Positions 41,199-51,863 of a stretch of DNA of 64,000 nt are shown here, piece by piece. The notes beneath the pieces are model-generated. The model saw nothing but the letters and a program-made list of their open reading frames with translations. It made no database searches and was not told the DNA's origin. Both the position numbers and the translations under genes were made by a program. Source of the DNA: Enterobacter sp. Bisph1 (GTDB taxonomy: Bacteria; Pseudomonadota; Gammaproteobacteria; Enterobacterales; Enterobacteriaceae); assembly GCF_000814905.1 (NCBI RefSeq), contig NZ_JXAG01000043.1:1-64000 (forward strand), read 5' to 3'. Position 1 is the stretch's first letter. The number at the start of each line of letters is the position of its first letter.

Positions 41199-42632
41199 TT
41201 ACTGCATCAGCAGATAGATAGAGGTGTCACCACGTTGGATATTCAGCGCCAGCACGGAAGGTTTGCTGTCGAGGATTTTGCGCAACTCGGCGATATTTTT
41301 CACCGGCTGCTGGTTCGCGCCGACAATCACATCACCTTTTTTCAGGCCAATCTGCGCTGCCGGGGTATTCGCTTTTACCGCGTTAACCACCACGCCGCCA
41401 TCTTTGCCTTTATTGCTCATCTCGGCACCTTCAATACCGCTGAAGATGGTGCTCGACTCAACCTGATTCTGGCTGCTCTGCTGCAGCTCAAGGGTGATAT
41501 TGACCGGTTTACCGTCGCGCAGCAGGCCGAGCTCAATCTTACTGCCGATCGGCATTGAGCCTACCTGCGCACGCAGCGCGGCAAAGCTGCTAATCGGTTT
41601 GCCGTTCAACGAGGTGATAACATCCCCCGCTTTGACACCGGCTTTCGCGGCGGCGGAATTTGGCATTACCTGGCTGACAAACGCCCCGCGCTGCGCATCG
41701 ACCTTCATCGCTTTCGCCAGCTCAGAGTTCAGTTCGGTCCCCATAATGCCCAGCTCACCGCGGCGAACCTGGCCGTACTCAACCATCTGTCCGGTGAGGT
41801 TTTTCACCATGTTGCTCGGAATAGCAAAACCGATACCGATGTTGCCGCCATCCGGCGCAAGGATGGCGGTGTTGATACCGATCAGCTCACCGTTCAGATT
41901 GACCAGCGCGCCGCCGGAGTTACCCCGGTTGATCGCCGCATCGGTCTGAATAAAGTTTTCATAGTTTTCCGCGTTCAGGCCGCTGCGGCCCAGCGCGGAG
42001 ACAATCCCGGAAGTGACGGTTTCACCCAGCCCAAACGGGTTACCGATTGCCACGGTGTAATCCCCCACGCGCAGCGCGTCGGAATCCGCCAGTTTAATCG
42101 CCGTCAGGTTTTTCGGATCCTGAATCTGCACCAGCGCAATATCGGAACGCGGATCTTTACCCACGACTTTGGCGTCAAATTTACGCCCGTCGCTCAGCTG
42201 TACTTTAATGGTGGTGGCGTTATCCACTACGTGGTTGTTGGTAACGACATAACCTTTTGTCGCATCAATGATAACGCCGGAGCCCAGCGCCATAAATTTC
42301 TGCTGCTGGCTATCGCCCTGGCCACCCGGCGCGCCGCCGCCCTGGCAGAAGGGCGAGCTCTGGAACGGCGATCCGTCCTGGCAGAACGGTGAATTGTCGC
42401 CAAAGAACTGCTGGAAGTTGCGCGGCATACGCGGCGTGTTGACGGTGGTGCTACCTTCAACGTTGATACTGACTACCGACGGCATCACTTTTTCCAGCAT
42501 CGGCGCGAGGCTCGGCATTTGTTGCGATGGGGTAGCTGAAGATGCCGTTTCCGCCGCCAAAGCCGGCAGAGGAGACAGCGCTAAACTTAAACTCAAAGCC
42601 AGTGCACTCATTGCAAATGTGGTTTTTTTCAT
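41199..42632 (-). CDS. degP: Periplasmic serine endoprotease/chaperone DegP
   Basis: DegP (HtrA) degrades or refolds damaged envelope proteins. The 477-residue precursor has a signal peptide ending ALSPLPALA before AETASS. The protease domain contains the LA loop with the Cys pair of CQDGSPFQSSPFC, and the triad His in VVTNNHVVDN, Asp in DPRSDIALVQ and Ser in NRGNSGGALV. Two PDZ domains follow (for example NSAAAKAGVKAGDVITSLNG and AAQIGLKKGDVIVGANQQPV). A sigma-E-type promoter lies upstream. Three residues longer than E. coli DegP because of the glycine/glutamine stretch in the LA loop. Confidence 0.98.
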   Translation of the reverse strand: MKKTTFAMSALALSLSLALSPLPALAAETASSATPSQQMPSLAPMLEKVMPSVVSINVEGSTTVNTPRMPRNFQQFFGDNSPFCQDGSPFQSSPFCQGGGAPGGQGDSQQQKFMALGSGVIIDATKGYVVTNNHVVDNATTIKVQLSDGRKFDAKVVGKDPRSDIALVQIQDPKNLTAIKLADSDALRVGDYTVAIGNPFGLGETVTSGIVSALGRSGLNAENYENFIQTDAAINRGNSGGALVNLNGELIGINTAILAPDGGNIGIGFAIPSNMVKNLTGQMVEYGQVRRGELGIMGTELNSELAKAMKVDAQRGAFVSQVMPNSAAAKAGVKAGDVITSLNGKPISSFAALRAQVGSMPIGSKIELGLLRDGKPVNITLELQQSSQNQVESSTIFSGIEGAEMSNKGKDGGVVVNAVKANTPAAQIGLKKGDVIVGANQQPVKNIAELRKILDSKPSVLALNIQRGDTSIYLLMQ

Positions 42633-42681
42633 GTCTCTCTTTCTCTTTACCGATTAACACAAACTGCTGTGTACGTGACAC

Positions 42682-42709
42682 TCAGAGTCGATTTATAGCC
42701 TTAAGTTCA
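42682..42709 (-). promoter_or_regulatory. Sigma-E promoter of degP
   Basis: On the minus strand TGAACTT (42709-42703) and TCTGA (42686-42682) are 16 bases apart, fitting the sigma-E consensus GGAACTT-N16-TCTGA with one mismatch, and aligned with the known E. coli degP promoter. Further upstream GTAAA (42755-42751) may be half of a CpxR site. RseP, which releases sigma-E, is encoded 16 kb away in this window. Confidence 0.8.
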
Positions 42710-42767
42710 GGTATTAAGCGTCTGGAAAAAGTAAAAAAATATTGTCGCTCTTTACAAATCTCGCGGG

Positions 42768-44282
42768 TTATTCCACCGCCATCAAACGACGATATTCATC
42801 CCATGAATATAAATCCGTCATACCGCTGATATAGTCCTGAATTAATCGACAACGGTGATAATACTCCAGCACCGGGTACTCCACTGCGGCGGGGGATAAT
42901 TTACTCACCGCCTCGATATAGGCGAGCCGATGGCGCGTTGAAAGCTTTTGAAACAACCGCGATTCAATCGGAAAACGCCGCAGGCGATCTTTTTCCACCA
43001 GCTCGCTGAAATCCGCCGTTGACAACTGTAACAGCGGGCGATAAATATCCAGCAATCCACTGATGACGCGATAGCCCTGTAATTCAAGCTGTTCGACCTC
43101 AGGGTGGCTGAACACCTGTTTTATGGCGACATTTTTATATAATTCAAGTAGCTGACTAAAACCGCTATCGTCTTCTAATAACGCGTGATTGAATTCGCCG
43201 CTGAAAATCTTCGGTAGGTTGTCAATAAAACGCTGCGCCGCATAGGGCACCAGTTTATTGAGCGTATTGACGCGCAGATACATGAAAAATTGATCTTCCG
43301 CGCTACGGCTCAGGGAATTAGCGCGCGATTTCTCCCAGGCATTTTCGACCACTTGCGAAAATAGCGATCCCTTTTCATGGTTGCCCCAGGCGTCATAAAG
43401 ATGCTGATAGAGCTGCTCGACGCTGAAAATACGCTTTTCAACCGCATCTTCTAAGTCAGCCACGCAATATGAAATATCGTCCGCGGCTTCCATTATCCAC
43501 GTCAGGGGAAAGCGGCTGTAAATATCGAGGTCTAACTCTTTACGTAACCGTTCGACATAGGCCTCTTCAGAAAAAAAGAACCCTGGTTTTTTCATTAAAT
43601 AACTGTGCGTGGCGGGCGGCTCACCAATCCACCACGCCGGACGCGTATATTTTAAGATACACCCCACCTGCGCCCAGGTAAGGTTCATGCGCATTAAGGT
43701 ATGCACCAGACGAATGCCCTGCGCGTTACCTTCAAAATGGCTTAAATCATGGCGCACTTTCCGGCGCAACGCATTGAGTGTCTCTTCGCCTTCACGCAGG
43801 CGCAAAGAGACCACTTCACAACGATCGTCCGTCAGAGGTTGGCTTACGGCGTCGTCCGGTGCCAGCCGCTGGCGGAACCAGTCATTGATCGCCGCCTCGC
43901 CAAAATGTCCGAACGGCGGATTGCCTATATCGTGCATCAGGCAGGCCATCTCCACGATGCTCTCAAACGGCCCCGTCAGCTCATCCAGACCGTAGGTTTC
44001 CAGCAGGCGCTGCTCTTTCAGGCGGCTTAAAATCTCTTTGGCGATATAGCGCCCCACCTGCTGAACTTCCAGCGAGTGCGTGAGCCGTGTGCGCACCGCC
44101 GCGTTACGTTCCAGCGGGAATACCTGAGTTTTTTGCTGCAAACGCCGAATAGCGGGAGAGTTGATAATGCGACCACGATCGCTTTCAAAGATGCGCAGAA
44201 TTTCACGCTCTGTTTTAACACCCTGCGGCGAACGGTAGCGGCGGTGCCAGTTTATCTTGTTGCGAAAGTCGATCTCTGCCAT
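42768..44282 (-). CDS. dgt: Deoxyguanosinetriphosphate triphosphohydrolase
   Basis: Dgt hydrolyses dGTP to deoxyguanosine and tripolyphosphate, lowering the dGTP pool and limiting some phages. The ATG at 44282 ([20 protein letters not shown]) gives 504 residues against 505 in E. coli; eight codons upstream add nothing recognisable. The HD metal site is visible as [17 protein letters not shown] and [20 protein letters not shown], with [20 protein letters not shown] further on. It is divergent from mtn across 106 bases. Confidence 0.97.
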   Translation of the reverse strand: MAEIDFRNKINWHRRYRSPQGVKTEREILRIFESDRGRIINSPAIRRLQQKTQVFPLERNAAVRTRLTHSLEVQQVGRYIAKEILSRLKEQRLLETYGLDELTGPFESIVEMACLMHDIGNPPFGHFGEAAINDWFRQRLAPDDAVSQPLTDDRCEVVSLRLREGEETLNALRRKVRHDLSHFEGNAQGIRLVHTLMRMNLTWAQVGCILKYTRPAWWIGEPPATHSYLMKKPGFFFSEEAYVERLRKELDLDIYSRFPLTWIMEAADDISYCVADLEDAVEKRIFSVEQLYQHLYDAWGNHEKGSLFSQVVENAWEKSRANSLSRSAEDQFFMYLRVNTLNKLVPYAAQRFIDNLPKIFSGEFNHALLEDDSGFSQLLELYKNVAIKQVFSHPEVEQLELQGYRVISGLLDIYRPLLQLSTADFSELVEKDRLRRFPIESRLFQKLSTRHRLAYIEAVSKLSPAAVEYPVLEYYHRCRLIQDYISGMTDLYSWDEYRRLMAVE

Positions 44283-44388
44283 TTCCTCTCCTGTGCGTAG
44301 CGTCACGGGATATCATGCAATTGTGTATGCCATGATAGACTATGCCCTGAAAACGTATTTCTGTTCTATCACATTAGCGAGTATCTCC

Positions 44389-45087
44389 ATGAAAATTGGC
44401 ATTATTGGTGCAATGGAAGAAGAAGTTACGCTGCTGCGTGACAAAATCGACAACCGTCAAACCCTGAATATCGGCGGGAGCGAAATCTACACCGGTACGC
44501 TAAATGGTACAGAGGTTGCGCTGTTAAAATCCGGCATTGGTAAAGTGGCCGCCGCGATGGGCGCAACGCTGCTGCTGATGCATTGCCAGCCGGATGTGAT
44601 TATCAATACCGGCTCTGCAGGCGGGCTGGCATCGACGCTGAAAGTGGGTGATATCGTGGTCTCCGACGAAGCGCGTTATCACGATGCTGATGTCACGGCG
44701 TTTGGTTATGAGCTGGGTCAGTTGCCCGGTTGCCCGGCGGGGTTCAAAGCGGACGACAAGCTGATTGCTGCGACCGAAGCCTGTATTAATGAATTGAATC
44801 TGCATGCGGTACGCGGCCTGATTGTCAGCGGCGATGCCTTTATTAACGGTGCCGAAGGTCTGGCGAAAATCCGTCAAAACTTCCCGCAGGCTATCGCCGT
44901 CGAGATGGAAGCGACCGCCATCGCGCATGTTTGCCATAACTTTGGCGTTCCATTCGTGGTGGTGCGTGCTATTTCCGACGTGGCGGATCAGCAATCCCAT
45001 CTGAGCTTTGACGAGTTCCTGGTAGTGGCGGCGAAGCAGTCCAGCCTGATGGTTGAAACGCTGCTACAGAAATTGACGCGTGGCTAA
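44389..45087 (+). CDS. mtn: 5'-methylthioadenosine/S-adenosylhomocysteine nucleosidase
   Basis: Mtn (Pfs) cleaves adenine from methylthioadenosine and S-adenosylhomocysteine; the latter step starts AI-2 production and recycles SAM by-products. The start at 44389 ([20 protein letters not shown]) gives 232 residues, exactly the E. coli length; the frame is open for 44 more codons upstream into the divergent promoter region and these are not coding. The catalytic residues lie in [16 protein letters not shown] (Glu) and [15 protein letters not shown] (Asp). It overlaps btuF by 8 bases. Confidence 0.97.
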   Translation: MKIGIIGAMEEEVTLLRDKIDNRQTLNIGGSEIYTGTLNGTEVALLKSGIGKVAAAMGATLLLMHCQPDVIINTGSAGGLASTLKVGDIVVSDEARYHDADVTAFGYELGQLPGCPAGFKADDKLIAATEACINELNLHAVRGLIVSGDAFINGAEGLAKIRQNFPQAIAVEMEATAIAHVCHNFGVPFVVVRAISDVADQQSHLSFDEFLVVAAKQSSLMVETLLQKLTRG

Positions 45088-45880
45088 GTCGTTTATCAGG
45101 GTATTCACCGCCCTGCTTATTGTTATCCCGGCGTGGCTGGTTGCCGCGCCGCGTGTTATTTCCCTTTCGCCTGCCAATACCGAACTGCTGTTTGCGGCGG
45201 GTATCACGCCCGTCGCCGTTAGCAGTTATTCCGATTATCCACCGCAGGCGGCAAAGATTGAGCAAGTGGCCAGTTGGCAAGGGATAAACCTGGAACGCAT
45301 TATTGCGCTGAAGCCCGATCTGGTGCTGGCGTGGCGCGGCGGCAACACCGAGCGCCAGGTTAATCAGCTTAAGCAGTTTGGTATTACCGTCATCTGGGTG
45401 GATGCGATAACCATTGAGCAGGTCATCGACACGTTACGCCAGCTCAAACCCTATAGCCCGCAGCCCCAGCAGGCGGAACAGGCGGCGCAAACGCTGCTTG
45501 AACAGTATCAGATGCTGAAAACCCGCTACGCCAGCCAGCCCAAAAAGCGCGTGTTCTTGCAATTTGGCGCGCAGCCGCTGTTTACCAGCGGTAAAGGCTC
45601 GATTCAAAACCAGGTGCTGGAGCTGTGCGGCGGGGAAAATATCTTTGCCGGAAGCCACGTGCCCTGGCCGCAGGTGAGCCGCGAACAGGTGCTGGCACGC
45701 CAGCCGCAGGCGATTGTGGTGGCGGGCGATGGGAAAGAAATTTCGGAAATTGAACAATTCTGGGGAAAACAGCTAAAAGTACCGATTATTTCTCTGCACG
45801 ATGACTGGTTTGAACGCGCAAGCCCGCGTATTATCCTCGCCGCTCAACAACTCTGCACTGCCCTTGCGCAGGTGAAATAA
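45080..45880 (+). CDS. btuF: Vitamin B12-binding periplasmic protein BtuF
   Basis: BtuF delivers cobalamin to the BtuCD importer (genes not in this window). The GTG at 45080 overlaps the mtn end and yields 266 residues with a signal peptide ([20 protein letters not shown]) cleaved near [10 protein letters not shown]. The class III binding fold shows [20 protein letters not shown], the central [11 protein letters not shown] region and the C-terminal [17 protein letters not shown]. The salt-bridge Glu residues used to dock on BtuC are expected near the NTELLF and [10 protein letters not shown] segments. yadS follows after 14 bases. Confidence 0.95.
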   Translation: MAKSFIRVFTALLIVIPAWLVAAPRVISLSPANTELLFAAGITPVAVSSYSDYPPQAAKIEQVASWQGINLERIIALKPDLVLAWRGGNTERQVNQLKQFGITVIWVDAITIEQVIDTLRQLKPYSPQPQQAEQAAQTLLEQYQMLKTRYASQPKKRVFLQFGAQPLFTSGKGSIQNQVLELCGGENIFAGSHVPWPQVSREQVLARQPQAIVVAGDGKEISEIEQFWGKQLKVPIISLHDDWFERASPRIILAAQQLCTALAQVK

Positions 45881-45894
45881 CCGGGGAACTCACC

Positions 45895-46521
45895 ATGCTG
45901 GTTTACTGGCTGGATATTATCGGCACCGCCGTGTTTGCTATATCAGGCGTACTGCTGGCGGGAAAATTGCGAATGGATCCGTTTGGCGTGCTGGTACTCG
46001 GCGTGGTGACCGCCGTCGGCGGCGGAACTATTCGTGATATGGCGCTGGATCACGGCCCGGTATTTTGGGTTAAAGATCCCACGGATTTAGTGGTGGCGAT
46101 GGTGACCTGCATGTTGACGATCCTGCTGGTGCGCCAGCCGCGTCGGATGCCGAAATGGGTCCTGCCGGTGCTGGATGCCGTCGGTCTGGCGGTTTTTGTC
46201 GGCATTGGCGTCAACAAAGCGTTTCTCGCCGAAACCGGCCCGCTGGTGGCGATTTGCATGGGTGTTGTCACCGGCGTGGGCGGCGGGATTATTCGCGATG
46301 TACTGGCGCGCGAAGTGCCGATGATCCTGCGTACGGAAATCTATGCCACCGCCTGTATTGCCGGCGGGATCGTTCACGCCACGGCGTACCACTTCTTTGC
46401 CGTACCGCTGGAAAACGCCAGTATGCTGGGGATGGTGGTGACGCTCGTTATCAGACTGGCAGCCATTCGCTGGCACCTGAAACTGCCCACCTTTGCGCTG
46501 GATGAAACCGGGAACCGCTAG
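45895..46521 (+). CDS. yadS: TRIC family cation channel protein YadS
   Basis: A 208-residue integral membrane protein with two related halves of three segments each plus a seventh helix, the UPF0126/TRIC architecture. The two repeats are seen as FGVLVLGVVTAVGGGTIRDM and LVAICMGVVTGVGGGIIRDV, with the GGG-x-IRD motif that lines the pore in TRIC channels. TRIC homologues conduct potassium; the physiological role in enterics is unclear, though E. coli yadS has been linked to glycine transport. It ends the mtn-btuF-yadS operon. Confidence 0.9.
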   Translation: MLVYWLDIIGTAVFAISGVLLAGKLRMDPFGVLVLGVVTAVGGGTIRDMALDHGPVFWVKDPTDLVVAMVTCMLTILLVRQPRRMPKWVLPVLDAVGLAVFVGIGVNKAFLAETGPLVAICMGVVTGVGGGIIRDVLAREVPMILRTEIYATACIAGGIVHATAYHFFAVPLENASMLGMVVTLVIRLAAIRWHLKLPTFALDETGNR

Positions 46522-46532
46522 AGGGTGCGCAA

Positions 46533-46559
46533 TTGAGCCAGAGATAAGCTCTGGCTCAA
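46533..46559. terminator. Hairpin between convergent yadS and erpA
   Basis: TTGAGCCAGAG (46533-46543) and CTCTGGCTCAA (46549-46559) form a perfect 11-bp stem with an ATAAG loop. There is no U tract on either side, but it sits exactly in the 44-base gap between two converging stop codons. Confidence 0.7.
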
Positions 46560-46565
46560 CGGCGA

Positions 46566-46910
46566 TTAAATGCTGAACGAAGAACCGCAGCCGCAGGTGC
46601 TGGTCGCATTCGGGTTAGTGACCACAAAACGGGAACCTTCCAGACCTTCGGTGTAGTCGACCGAACCGCCAACCAGGTATTGCAGGCTCATGGGATCAAC
46701 CACCAGGCCAACGCCCTGCTTCTCAATGGTCATATCGCCTTCGTTGATTTGATCGTCAAAGGTGAAACCATACTGGAAGCCGCTGCAACCACCGCCGGTG
46801 ATGTAGACACGCAGCTTCAGATTTGGGTTATCTTCATCCGCAATCAGGTTTTTTACTTTGCTGGCTGCTGCGTCGGTAAACTGCAGCGGCAACGCTACGT
46901 CATCACTCAT
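46566..46910 (-). CDS. erpA: Iron-sulfur cluster insertion protein ErpA
   Basis: ErpA is an A-type carrier that passes Fe-S clusters to apoproteins, essential for IspG and IspH of the isoprenoid pathway served by dxr in this window. The 114-residue protein has the three cluster-ligand cysteines, one in [13 protein letters not shown] and two in [11 protein letters not shown] at the C terminus. The N terminus [20 protein letters not shown] matches E. coli. It lies 81 bases after clcA on the same strand. Confidence 0.97.
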   Translation of the reverse strand: MSDDVALPLQFTDAAASKVKNLIADEDNPNLKLRVYITGGGCSGFQYGFTFDDQINEGDMTIEKQGVGLVVDPMSLQYLVGGSVDYTEGLEGSRFVVTNPNATSTCGCGSSFSI

Positions 46911-46991
46911 CTCTTACTCCCGTTGATACTGCGATCTGGGCAAATATTGACCCGACCTATTGAGCTATTATCCAATACCCGACCAAATCGT

Positions 46992-48398
46992 TCAAGTATT
47001 CTCCCGCGCGACTGCGCTGTCGCGAGCCGCATCCTGCCTGGCAAGTGTACGTGCCAGAATCGCGGAGTAGAGCGGTTTGCCGCCCAAAAACTGCGCTAAT
47101 AGTGTCGCACCAAGACAGGTAATGATCATTGGCAAAATAAGCTGATAATTGTCAGTCATTTCCAGAACTAGCACAATACCGGTCAGCGGCGCGCGCAGTG
47201 AAGCGGCCAGTAACGCGCCCATTCCAGCGATGGCGAAGGTGCCGGCATCAAGCTGATAATGTGGGAAAATTACCATGCTGGCGCTGCCAAACGCCATGCC
47301 GAGCACAGTACCGAGCGCCAGCATCGGCGCGAAAATACCGCCCGGCGCGCCGGAGCTAAAACAGAGTAAGGTTGTGGCGACGCGAATAAGAAATATCAGC
47401 AGCAGTGCGCCAACGGTATAATTTCCCGCCGTCGCAATCGGGATAAGGGCAAAGCCGCCGCCGGAAACCGCAGGCGCAATCAAACCCAGCACGCCGCAGC
47501 AGCCACCGATAAGCCCGCCCACCAGCACCCATTTTCCGGTGTGCCCGCCGTGAATACGGGCAAAAAAATCCTGGGTGCGCAGCACCAGCGTATTAAACAG
47601 CGGCCCAATCACACCAAAAATCATCCCCAGCAGCAGATAAAGCCACAGGGTATTGACCGGCGCATTGCTGAGTTTACCGACGTCGATTACCGCCGCTTCA
47701 CCGTTAAAGAGGCGAAACACAATGCTCGACATAATTACGCCGGTAAAGACTGCTTTAATCGAGATCAGGTTGTAGTGAAACTGCGAACGCATCTCTTCAA
47801 TGATGAACAAAATGCCCGCCAGCGGTGCGTTAAAGGCGGCGGAAAGCCCTGCCGCCGCCCCGGTAGCCAGTAACGTATGCCGCGCTTCACCGCTGCGCAG
47901 GCGAAAGAGATCGCTCATCATGCGCCCGATATTGCCGCCAATCTGCACGGTGGGCCCTTCCCGCCCCAGCACCATTCCTGCGCCCAGCGTCCCCATCCCG
48001 CCCAAAAACTTAACCGGTAAGACGCGCCACCAGCGCACGGGACGCAGTTCCTCCAGCGCGCCTTCAATTTCCGGGATCCCGGATCCGCCTGCTTCGGGAG
48101 CAAAGCGCCGTACGAGGAAGTAGCCTACCATTGCCAGCAGCGCCGAGCCGGCAAAGGCCAGCGGCCAGACCAGCCAGCTTCCCGCCATCTGCGCCAGCGC
48201 GCCGATACGCGCGTTCAACACCGCATTAACGGCTTTTTCAAACAGCACGCCGACCAGTCCCGTGAGCGCGCCCGCTACGGCTGCGACCAGTAAGATCGCC
48301 AGCGGTGTTTTGTCGCGTTGCAGCATCTGGCGAAGAATATTGCGGCGTCGCCGTTGTTCAACCTGCTGTTGTTCGAATGAGGGAGTTTGTACTGGCAT
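46992..48398 (-). CDS. clcA: H+/Cl- exchange transporter ClcA
   Basis: ClcA is an inner-membrane 2 Cl-/1 H+ antiporter that helps survive extreme acid. The start at 48398 ([20 protein letters not shown]) gives 468 residues against 473 in E. coli; a 25-residue extension upstream is unlikely. Selectivity and gating motifs are all present: [11 protein letters not shown] (with Ser107), [15 protein letters not shown] (gating Glu148), LFIIEEM (proton Glu203) and [13 protein letters not shown]. The N terminus is more basic than in E. coli. It diverges from hemL. Confidence 0.97.
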   Translation of the reverse strand: MPVQTPSFEQQQVEQRRRRNILRQMLQRDKTPLAILLVAAVAGALTGLVGVLFEKAVNAVLNARIGALAQMAGSWLVWPLAFAGSALLAMVGYFLVRRFAPEAGGSGIPEIEGALEELRPVRWWRVLPVKFLGGMGTLGAGMVLGREGPTVQIGGNIGRMMSDLFRLRSGEARHTLLATGAAAGLSAAFNAPLAGILFIIEEMRSQFHYNLISIKAVFTGVIMSSIVFRLFNGEAAVIDVGKLSNAPVNTLWLYLLLGMIFGVIGPLFNTLVLRTQDFFARIHGGHTGKWVLVGGLIGGCCGVLGLIAPAVSGGGFALIPIATAGNYTVGALLLIFLIRVATTLLCFSSGAPGGIFAPMLALGTVLGMAFGSASMVIFPHYQLDAGTFAIAGMGALLAASLRAPLTGIVLVLEMTDNYQLILPMIITCLGATLLAQFLGGKPLYSAILARTLARQDAARDSAVARENT

Positions 48399-48566
48399 AG
48401 GTATTCGACAGGTAATACAAAAGAGGCATTTTACCCAGCAAAGCCCGCCGCGTCGCGAGTAAAATCCCTGCAAAATGTGTCGTTTCGCCGGGCAAGACTT
48501 TTATAACTTTCCTTTAATCACATAGAATGACCGGCAAAGATTTTTCCACCAACCAGGAATGAAAGC

Positions 48567-49847
48567 ATGAGCAAGTCTGAAAACCTCTATAACGCAGCGC
48601 GTGAGCTGATCCCGGGCGGTGTTAACTCACCGGTACGCGCCTTTACCGGCGTTGGCGGTACGCCGCTGTTTATCGAGCGTGCTGACGGTGCTTATTTATA
48701 TGATGCCGATGGCAAAGCCTATATCGATTACGTGGGCTCCTGGGGGCCGATGGTGCTCGGTCATAACCATCCGGCTATTCGCAACGCGGTGATTGAAGCC
48801 GCCAGCCGCGGCCTGAGCTTTGGTGCGCCAACGGAGATGGAAGTCAAAATGGCCCGGTTGGTTACCGAGCTGGTGCCGACGATGGATATGGTCCGCATGG
48901 TCAACTCCGGTACCGAAGCAACAATGAGCGCCATTCGTCTGGCGCGCGGCTTTACCGGTCGCGATAAGATCATCAAGTTCGAAGGTTGCTACCACGGCCA
49001 CGCAGATTGTCTGCTGGTGAAAGCCGGTTCCGGTGCGCTGACTCTCGGCCAGCCCAATTCACCGGGCGTGCCGGCGGATTTCGCTAAACATACCCTGACC
49101 TGTACCTATAACGATCTTAGCTCCGTGCGCGAAGCCTTTGAGCAGTATCCGAGTGATATCGCCTGCATTATCGTTGAGCCAGTAGCGGGGAATATGAACT
49201 GCGTGCCGCCGCTGCCGGAATTTCTGCCGGGCCTGCGCGCGCTGTGCGATGAGTTCGGCGCGCTGTTGATTATTGATGAAGTGATGACCGGTTTTCGCGT
49301 CGCGCTGGCGGGTGCGCAGTCTTATTACGGTGTCGAACCGGATCTGACCTGCCTGGGTAAAATTATCGGTGGCGGCATGCCGGTCGGCGCGTTTGGCGGA
49401 CGCCGTGATGTGATGGACGCGCTGGCCCCTACCGGCCCGGTTTACCAGGCGGGTACGCTCTCCGGTAACCCGATTGCGATGGCGGCGGGTTACGCCTGCT
49501 TAACGGAAGTCGCCCAGCCGGGCATTCACACTACCCTTACCGAGCTGACCACCCAACTGGCGAACGGCCTGCTGGATGCCGCGCAGGAAGCAGGTATTCC
49601 GTTAGTGGTGAACCATGTCGGTGGGATGTTTGGTCTGTTCTTTACCGATGCCGACAGCGTGACAAGCTATCAGGATGTGGTGAAGTGCGATGTCGAGCGC
49701 TTTAAGCGCTTCTTCCACCTGATGCTGGAAGAGGGTGTCTATCTTGCGCCGTCGGCGTTTGAAGCGGGCTTTATGTCTGTGGCCCACAGCCCGGAGGATA
49801 TCAATAACACCATTGATGCCGCCCGCCGCGCGTTTGCCCAACTCTAA
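48567..49847 (+). CDS. hemL: Glutamate-1-semialdehyde 2,1-aminomutase
   Basis: HemL is the PLP enzyme that makes 5-aminolevulinate, the first tetrapyrrole precursor, from glutamate-1-semialdehyde. The 426 residues equal E. coli. Landmarks: [31 protein letters not shown] and the Schiff-base lysine in [17 protein letters not shown] (Lys265). It is monocistronic with a terminator, divergent from clcA and convergent with fhuB. The closeness of haem synthesis to iron uptake genes is shared with E. coli. Confidence 0.98.
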   Translation: MSKSENLYNAARELIPGGVNSPVRAFTGVGGTPLFIERADGAYLYDADGKAYIDYVGSWGPMVLGHNHPAIRNAVIEAASRGLSFGAPTEMEVKMARLVTELVPTMDMVRMVNSGTEATMSAIRLARGFTGRDKIIKFEGCYHGHADCLLVKAGSGALTLGQPNSPGVPADFAKHTLTCTYNDLSSVREAFEQYPSDIACIIVEPVAGNMNCVPPLPEFLPGLRALCDEFGALLIIDEVMTGFRVALAGAQSYYGVEPDLTCLGKIIGGGMPVGAFGGRRDVMDALAPTGPVYQAGTLSGNPIAMAAGYACLTEVAQPGIHTTLTELTTQLANGLLDAAQEAGIPLVVNHVGGMFGLFFTDADSVTSYQDVVKCDVERFKRFFHLMLEEGVYLAPSAFEAGFMSVAHSPEDINNTIDAARRAFAQL

Positions 49848-49854
49848 AGCCTGT

Positions 49855-49882
49855 AGCCTCTCCCCGCCGGGAGAGGCTTTTT
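49855..49882. terminator. Intrinsic terminator of hemL
   Basis: AGCCTCTCCC (49855-49864) and GGGAGAGGCT (49869-49878) form a perfect 10-bp stem with a CGCC loop, followed by TTTTTA. It ends rightward hemL; fhuB on the other strand ends just beyond it. Confidence 0.92.
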
Positions 49883-51863
49883 ACCGGCTCTGCTTCCTTA
49901 GCAAATAGATAAAGTACGGCGCGCCGATAAAGGTCGACAGCAGCCCCGCCGGGATCTGGAATGGAAACATCACCATTCGCCCACACCAGTCGGCAAAGAC
50001 CAGCAGCAATCCCCCCGCCAGTGCCGAAATCACCATATGCGGCATGGTGCGACGAAAGCCCATCATCCGCGCGATATGCGGTGCCATCAGGCCAACAAAG
50101 CTGAGCGGACCAATCGTCATGGTCGCCGTTGCCGTGAGCGCCGCCGCCAGCAGCAGCAGCCCGACGCGCGACGGCATTAACGCTATCCCCACGGAACGCG
50201 CCGTATCGCCGCCGAGAGGTAAGATCATCAGCCAGCGACGACACAGCGGCGTCAGCGCCAGTAAAATCACCATCATTATGCCGGTACGCAGAACCTGTTC
50301 GCCTGACGCGTTATAGGTACTACCGGAGATCCACGTCAAAATCGTCGCCATACGCGGATCGCCGCTCGCCTGCAGCATCATCAGCAGCATGGTAAACGCG
50401 GTACTGAGCGCCATCCCCGCCAGCAGCATGCGGTGCGGCGAAAAGCCCCCCCGCCCGGCAGCAACCATAATAATTAACAGCGTTACCGCAGCGCCCAAAC
50501 TCCCGGCGGGCATCAGCCAGCCAAAGGCGTTGCCCGGCACGAAGAACAGCATCAGCACGACGCCAAACGCGGCTCCAGAACTAATACCTAACACTTCGGG
50601 GCTGGCCATCGGGTTGCCGGTCAGACGCTGAATAATGCACCCCGCCACCGCCAGCATCACGCCTGCGGTAAGAGCCGCCACGATGCGCGGCCAGCGCCAC
50701 GGCATCAGCTCTTCCAGCAGCGGGCCTGTAGCCCAATGCCAGCCGGTTGCATCACGACCGAAGGTCAGCGCGACCCACATTCCTAACAGCAGCAGCGCTA
50801 AACCCGCCAGCGCAAACCCCAGCACATGCTGGCGCTCGGCGGCCAGTTTGTCGCCGGCATCCATCGCCGGTGCGCTCATACTGCGCAGACGCGGCAGCAG
50901 CCACAGCAGCAGCGGTGCGCCAATCAGCGCAGTGATAGAACCGGTGGAGACTTCCATCCATACGCGGCTTAGCCACCAAACAACTTGATCTGAGAGCCAA
51001 AGAATCAGTGCGCCAATCACTGGTGCCAACAGCAAGCGCGACAATAAGCGCCGCGCGCCGAGCATCTTCGCCAGCAGGGGCGCAAACAGGCCGATAAAAC
51101 CAATAATGCCGACGGCGTTGACCAGTAAGGCGCTTAATGCAATTGCCAGCGTCAGAGCCGCCAGCCGCGCCAGCGACAGCGCGAGACCAAGATTACGCGC
51201 GACGCCATCATCCAGCCCCATCAGGGTTAACGGACGCAGCAACAACAGCGTCAGCACCGCGCCGCCCAGCAGCTGTGGCCACAGGCGCTGCACAATGCTC
51301 CAGTCCGTTTGCGTCAGCGTTCCGGTGCTCCACAAAAACATGCTTTGCAGTTGATCATGATGAAACAGCACCAGCAGTTGGTTGATCGCCCCGCAATAGA
51401 GGCTAACCACCAGACCGGCAAGGATCAGTGTGACGGGCGATAAGCGTTTGCCCCACGCCACGCCAAACACCAGCGCGCCCACCGCGCAGGCACCGGCAAG
51501 TGCGGCAAACTGCGCAGCCATAACGCCGGGGATCGCCCACAGCGTGGTAATGGTGATACCCAGCTGCGCGCCGGTCGCCACGCCTAACGTTGTGGGTTCG
51601 GCCAATGGGTTTCGTAACACCTGTTGAAACAGCACGCCAACCAGACCCAGCCCGGCCCCCACCAGCAAGGAGATCGCCAGACGCGGCAGCAGGCTGTAGT
51701 GAAACAGCATTTGATCGATAAGGTTGATATCCGGCGCATACACCGCCTGCGCCCACTGCGCACGCGGCAGGGCAAGGGTTAAATTGGTCCAGCTCAGCCA
51801 GGCGGCGGCCATAAACAACACCGCCAGCAGCAATGCCGGGAAAGGTAATATGCGTCGGCTCAT
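49881..51863 (-). CDS. fhuB: Ferric hydroxamate ABC importer, permease FhuB
   Basis: FhuB moves ferrichrome-type siderophores across the inner membrane. The 660-residue protein is a tandem fusion of two BtuC-like permeases of about 330 residues each, with some twenty membrane segments; other family members are homodimers of the single unit. Both halves show the conserved GLFAPLLAKMLGARR-type and GLMAPHIARMMGFRR coupling motifs, and NPLAEPTTLGVATGA with NPMASPEVLGISSGA. It overlaps fhuD by 4 bases and is the last gene of fhuACDB. Confidence 0.97.
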   Translation of the reverse strand: MSRRILPFPALLLAVLFMAAAWLSWTNLTLALPRAQWAQAVYAPDINLIDQMLFHYSLLPRLAISLLVGAGLGLVGVLFQQVLRNPLAEPTTLGVATGAQLGITITTLWAIPGVMAAQFAALAGACAVGALVFGVAWGKRLSPVTLILAGLVVSLYCGAINQLLVLFHHDQLQSMFLWSTGTLTQTDWSIVQRLWPQLLGGAVLTLLLLRPLTLMGLDDGVARNLGLALSLARLAALTLAIALSALLVNAVGIIGFIGLFAPLLAKMLGARRLLSRLLLAPVIGALILWLSDQVVWWLSRVWMEVSTGSITALIGAPLLLWLLPRLRSMSAPAMDAGDKLAAERQHVLGFALAGLALLLLGMWVALTFGRDATGWHWATGPLLEELMPWRWPRIVAALTAGVMLAVAGCIIQRLTGNPMASPEVLGISSGAAFGVVLMLFFVPGNAFGWLMPAGSLGAAVTLLIIMVAAGRGGFSPHRMLLAGMALSTAFTMLLMMLQASGDPRMATILTWISGSTYNASGEQVLRTGIMMVILLALTPLCRRWLMILPLGGDTARSVGIALMPSRVGLLLLAAALTATATMTIGPLSFVGLMAPHIARMMGFRRTMPHMVISALAGGLLLVFADWCGRMVMFPFQIPAGLLSTFIGAPYFIYLLRKQSR

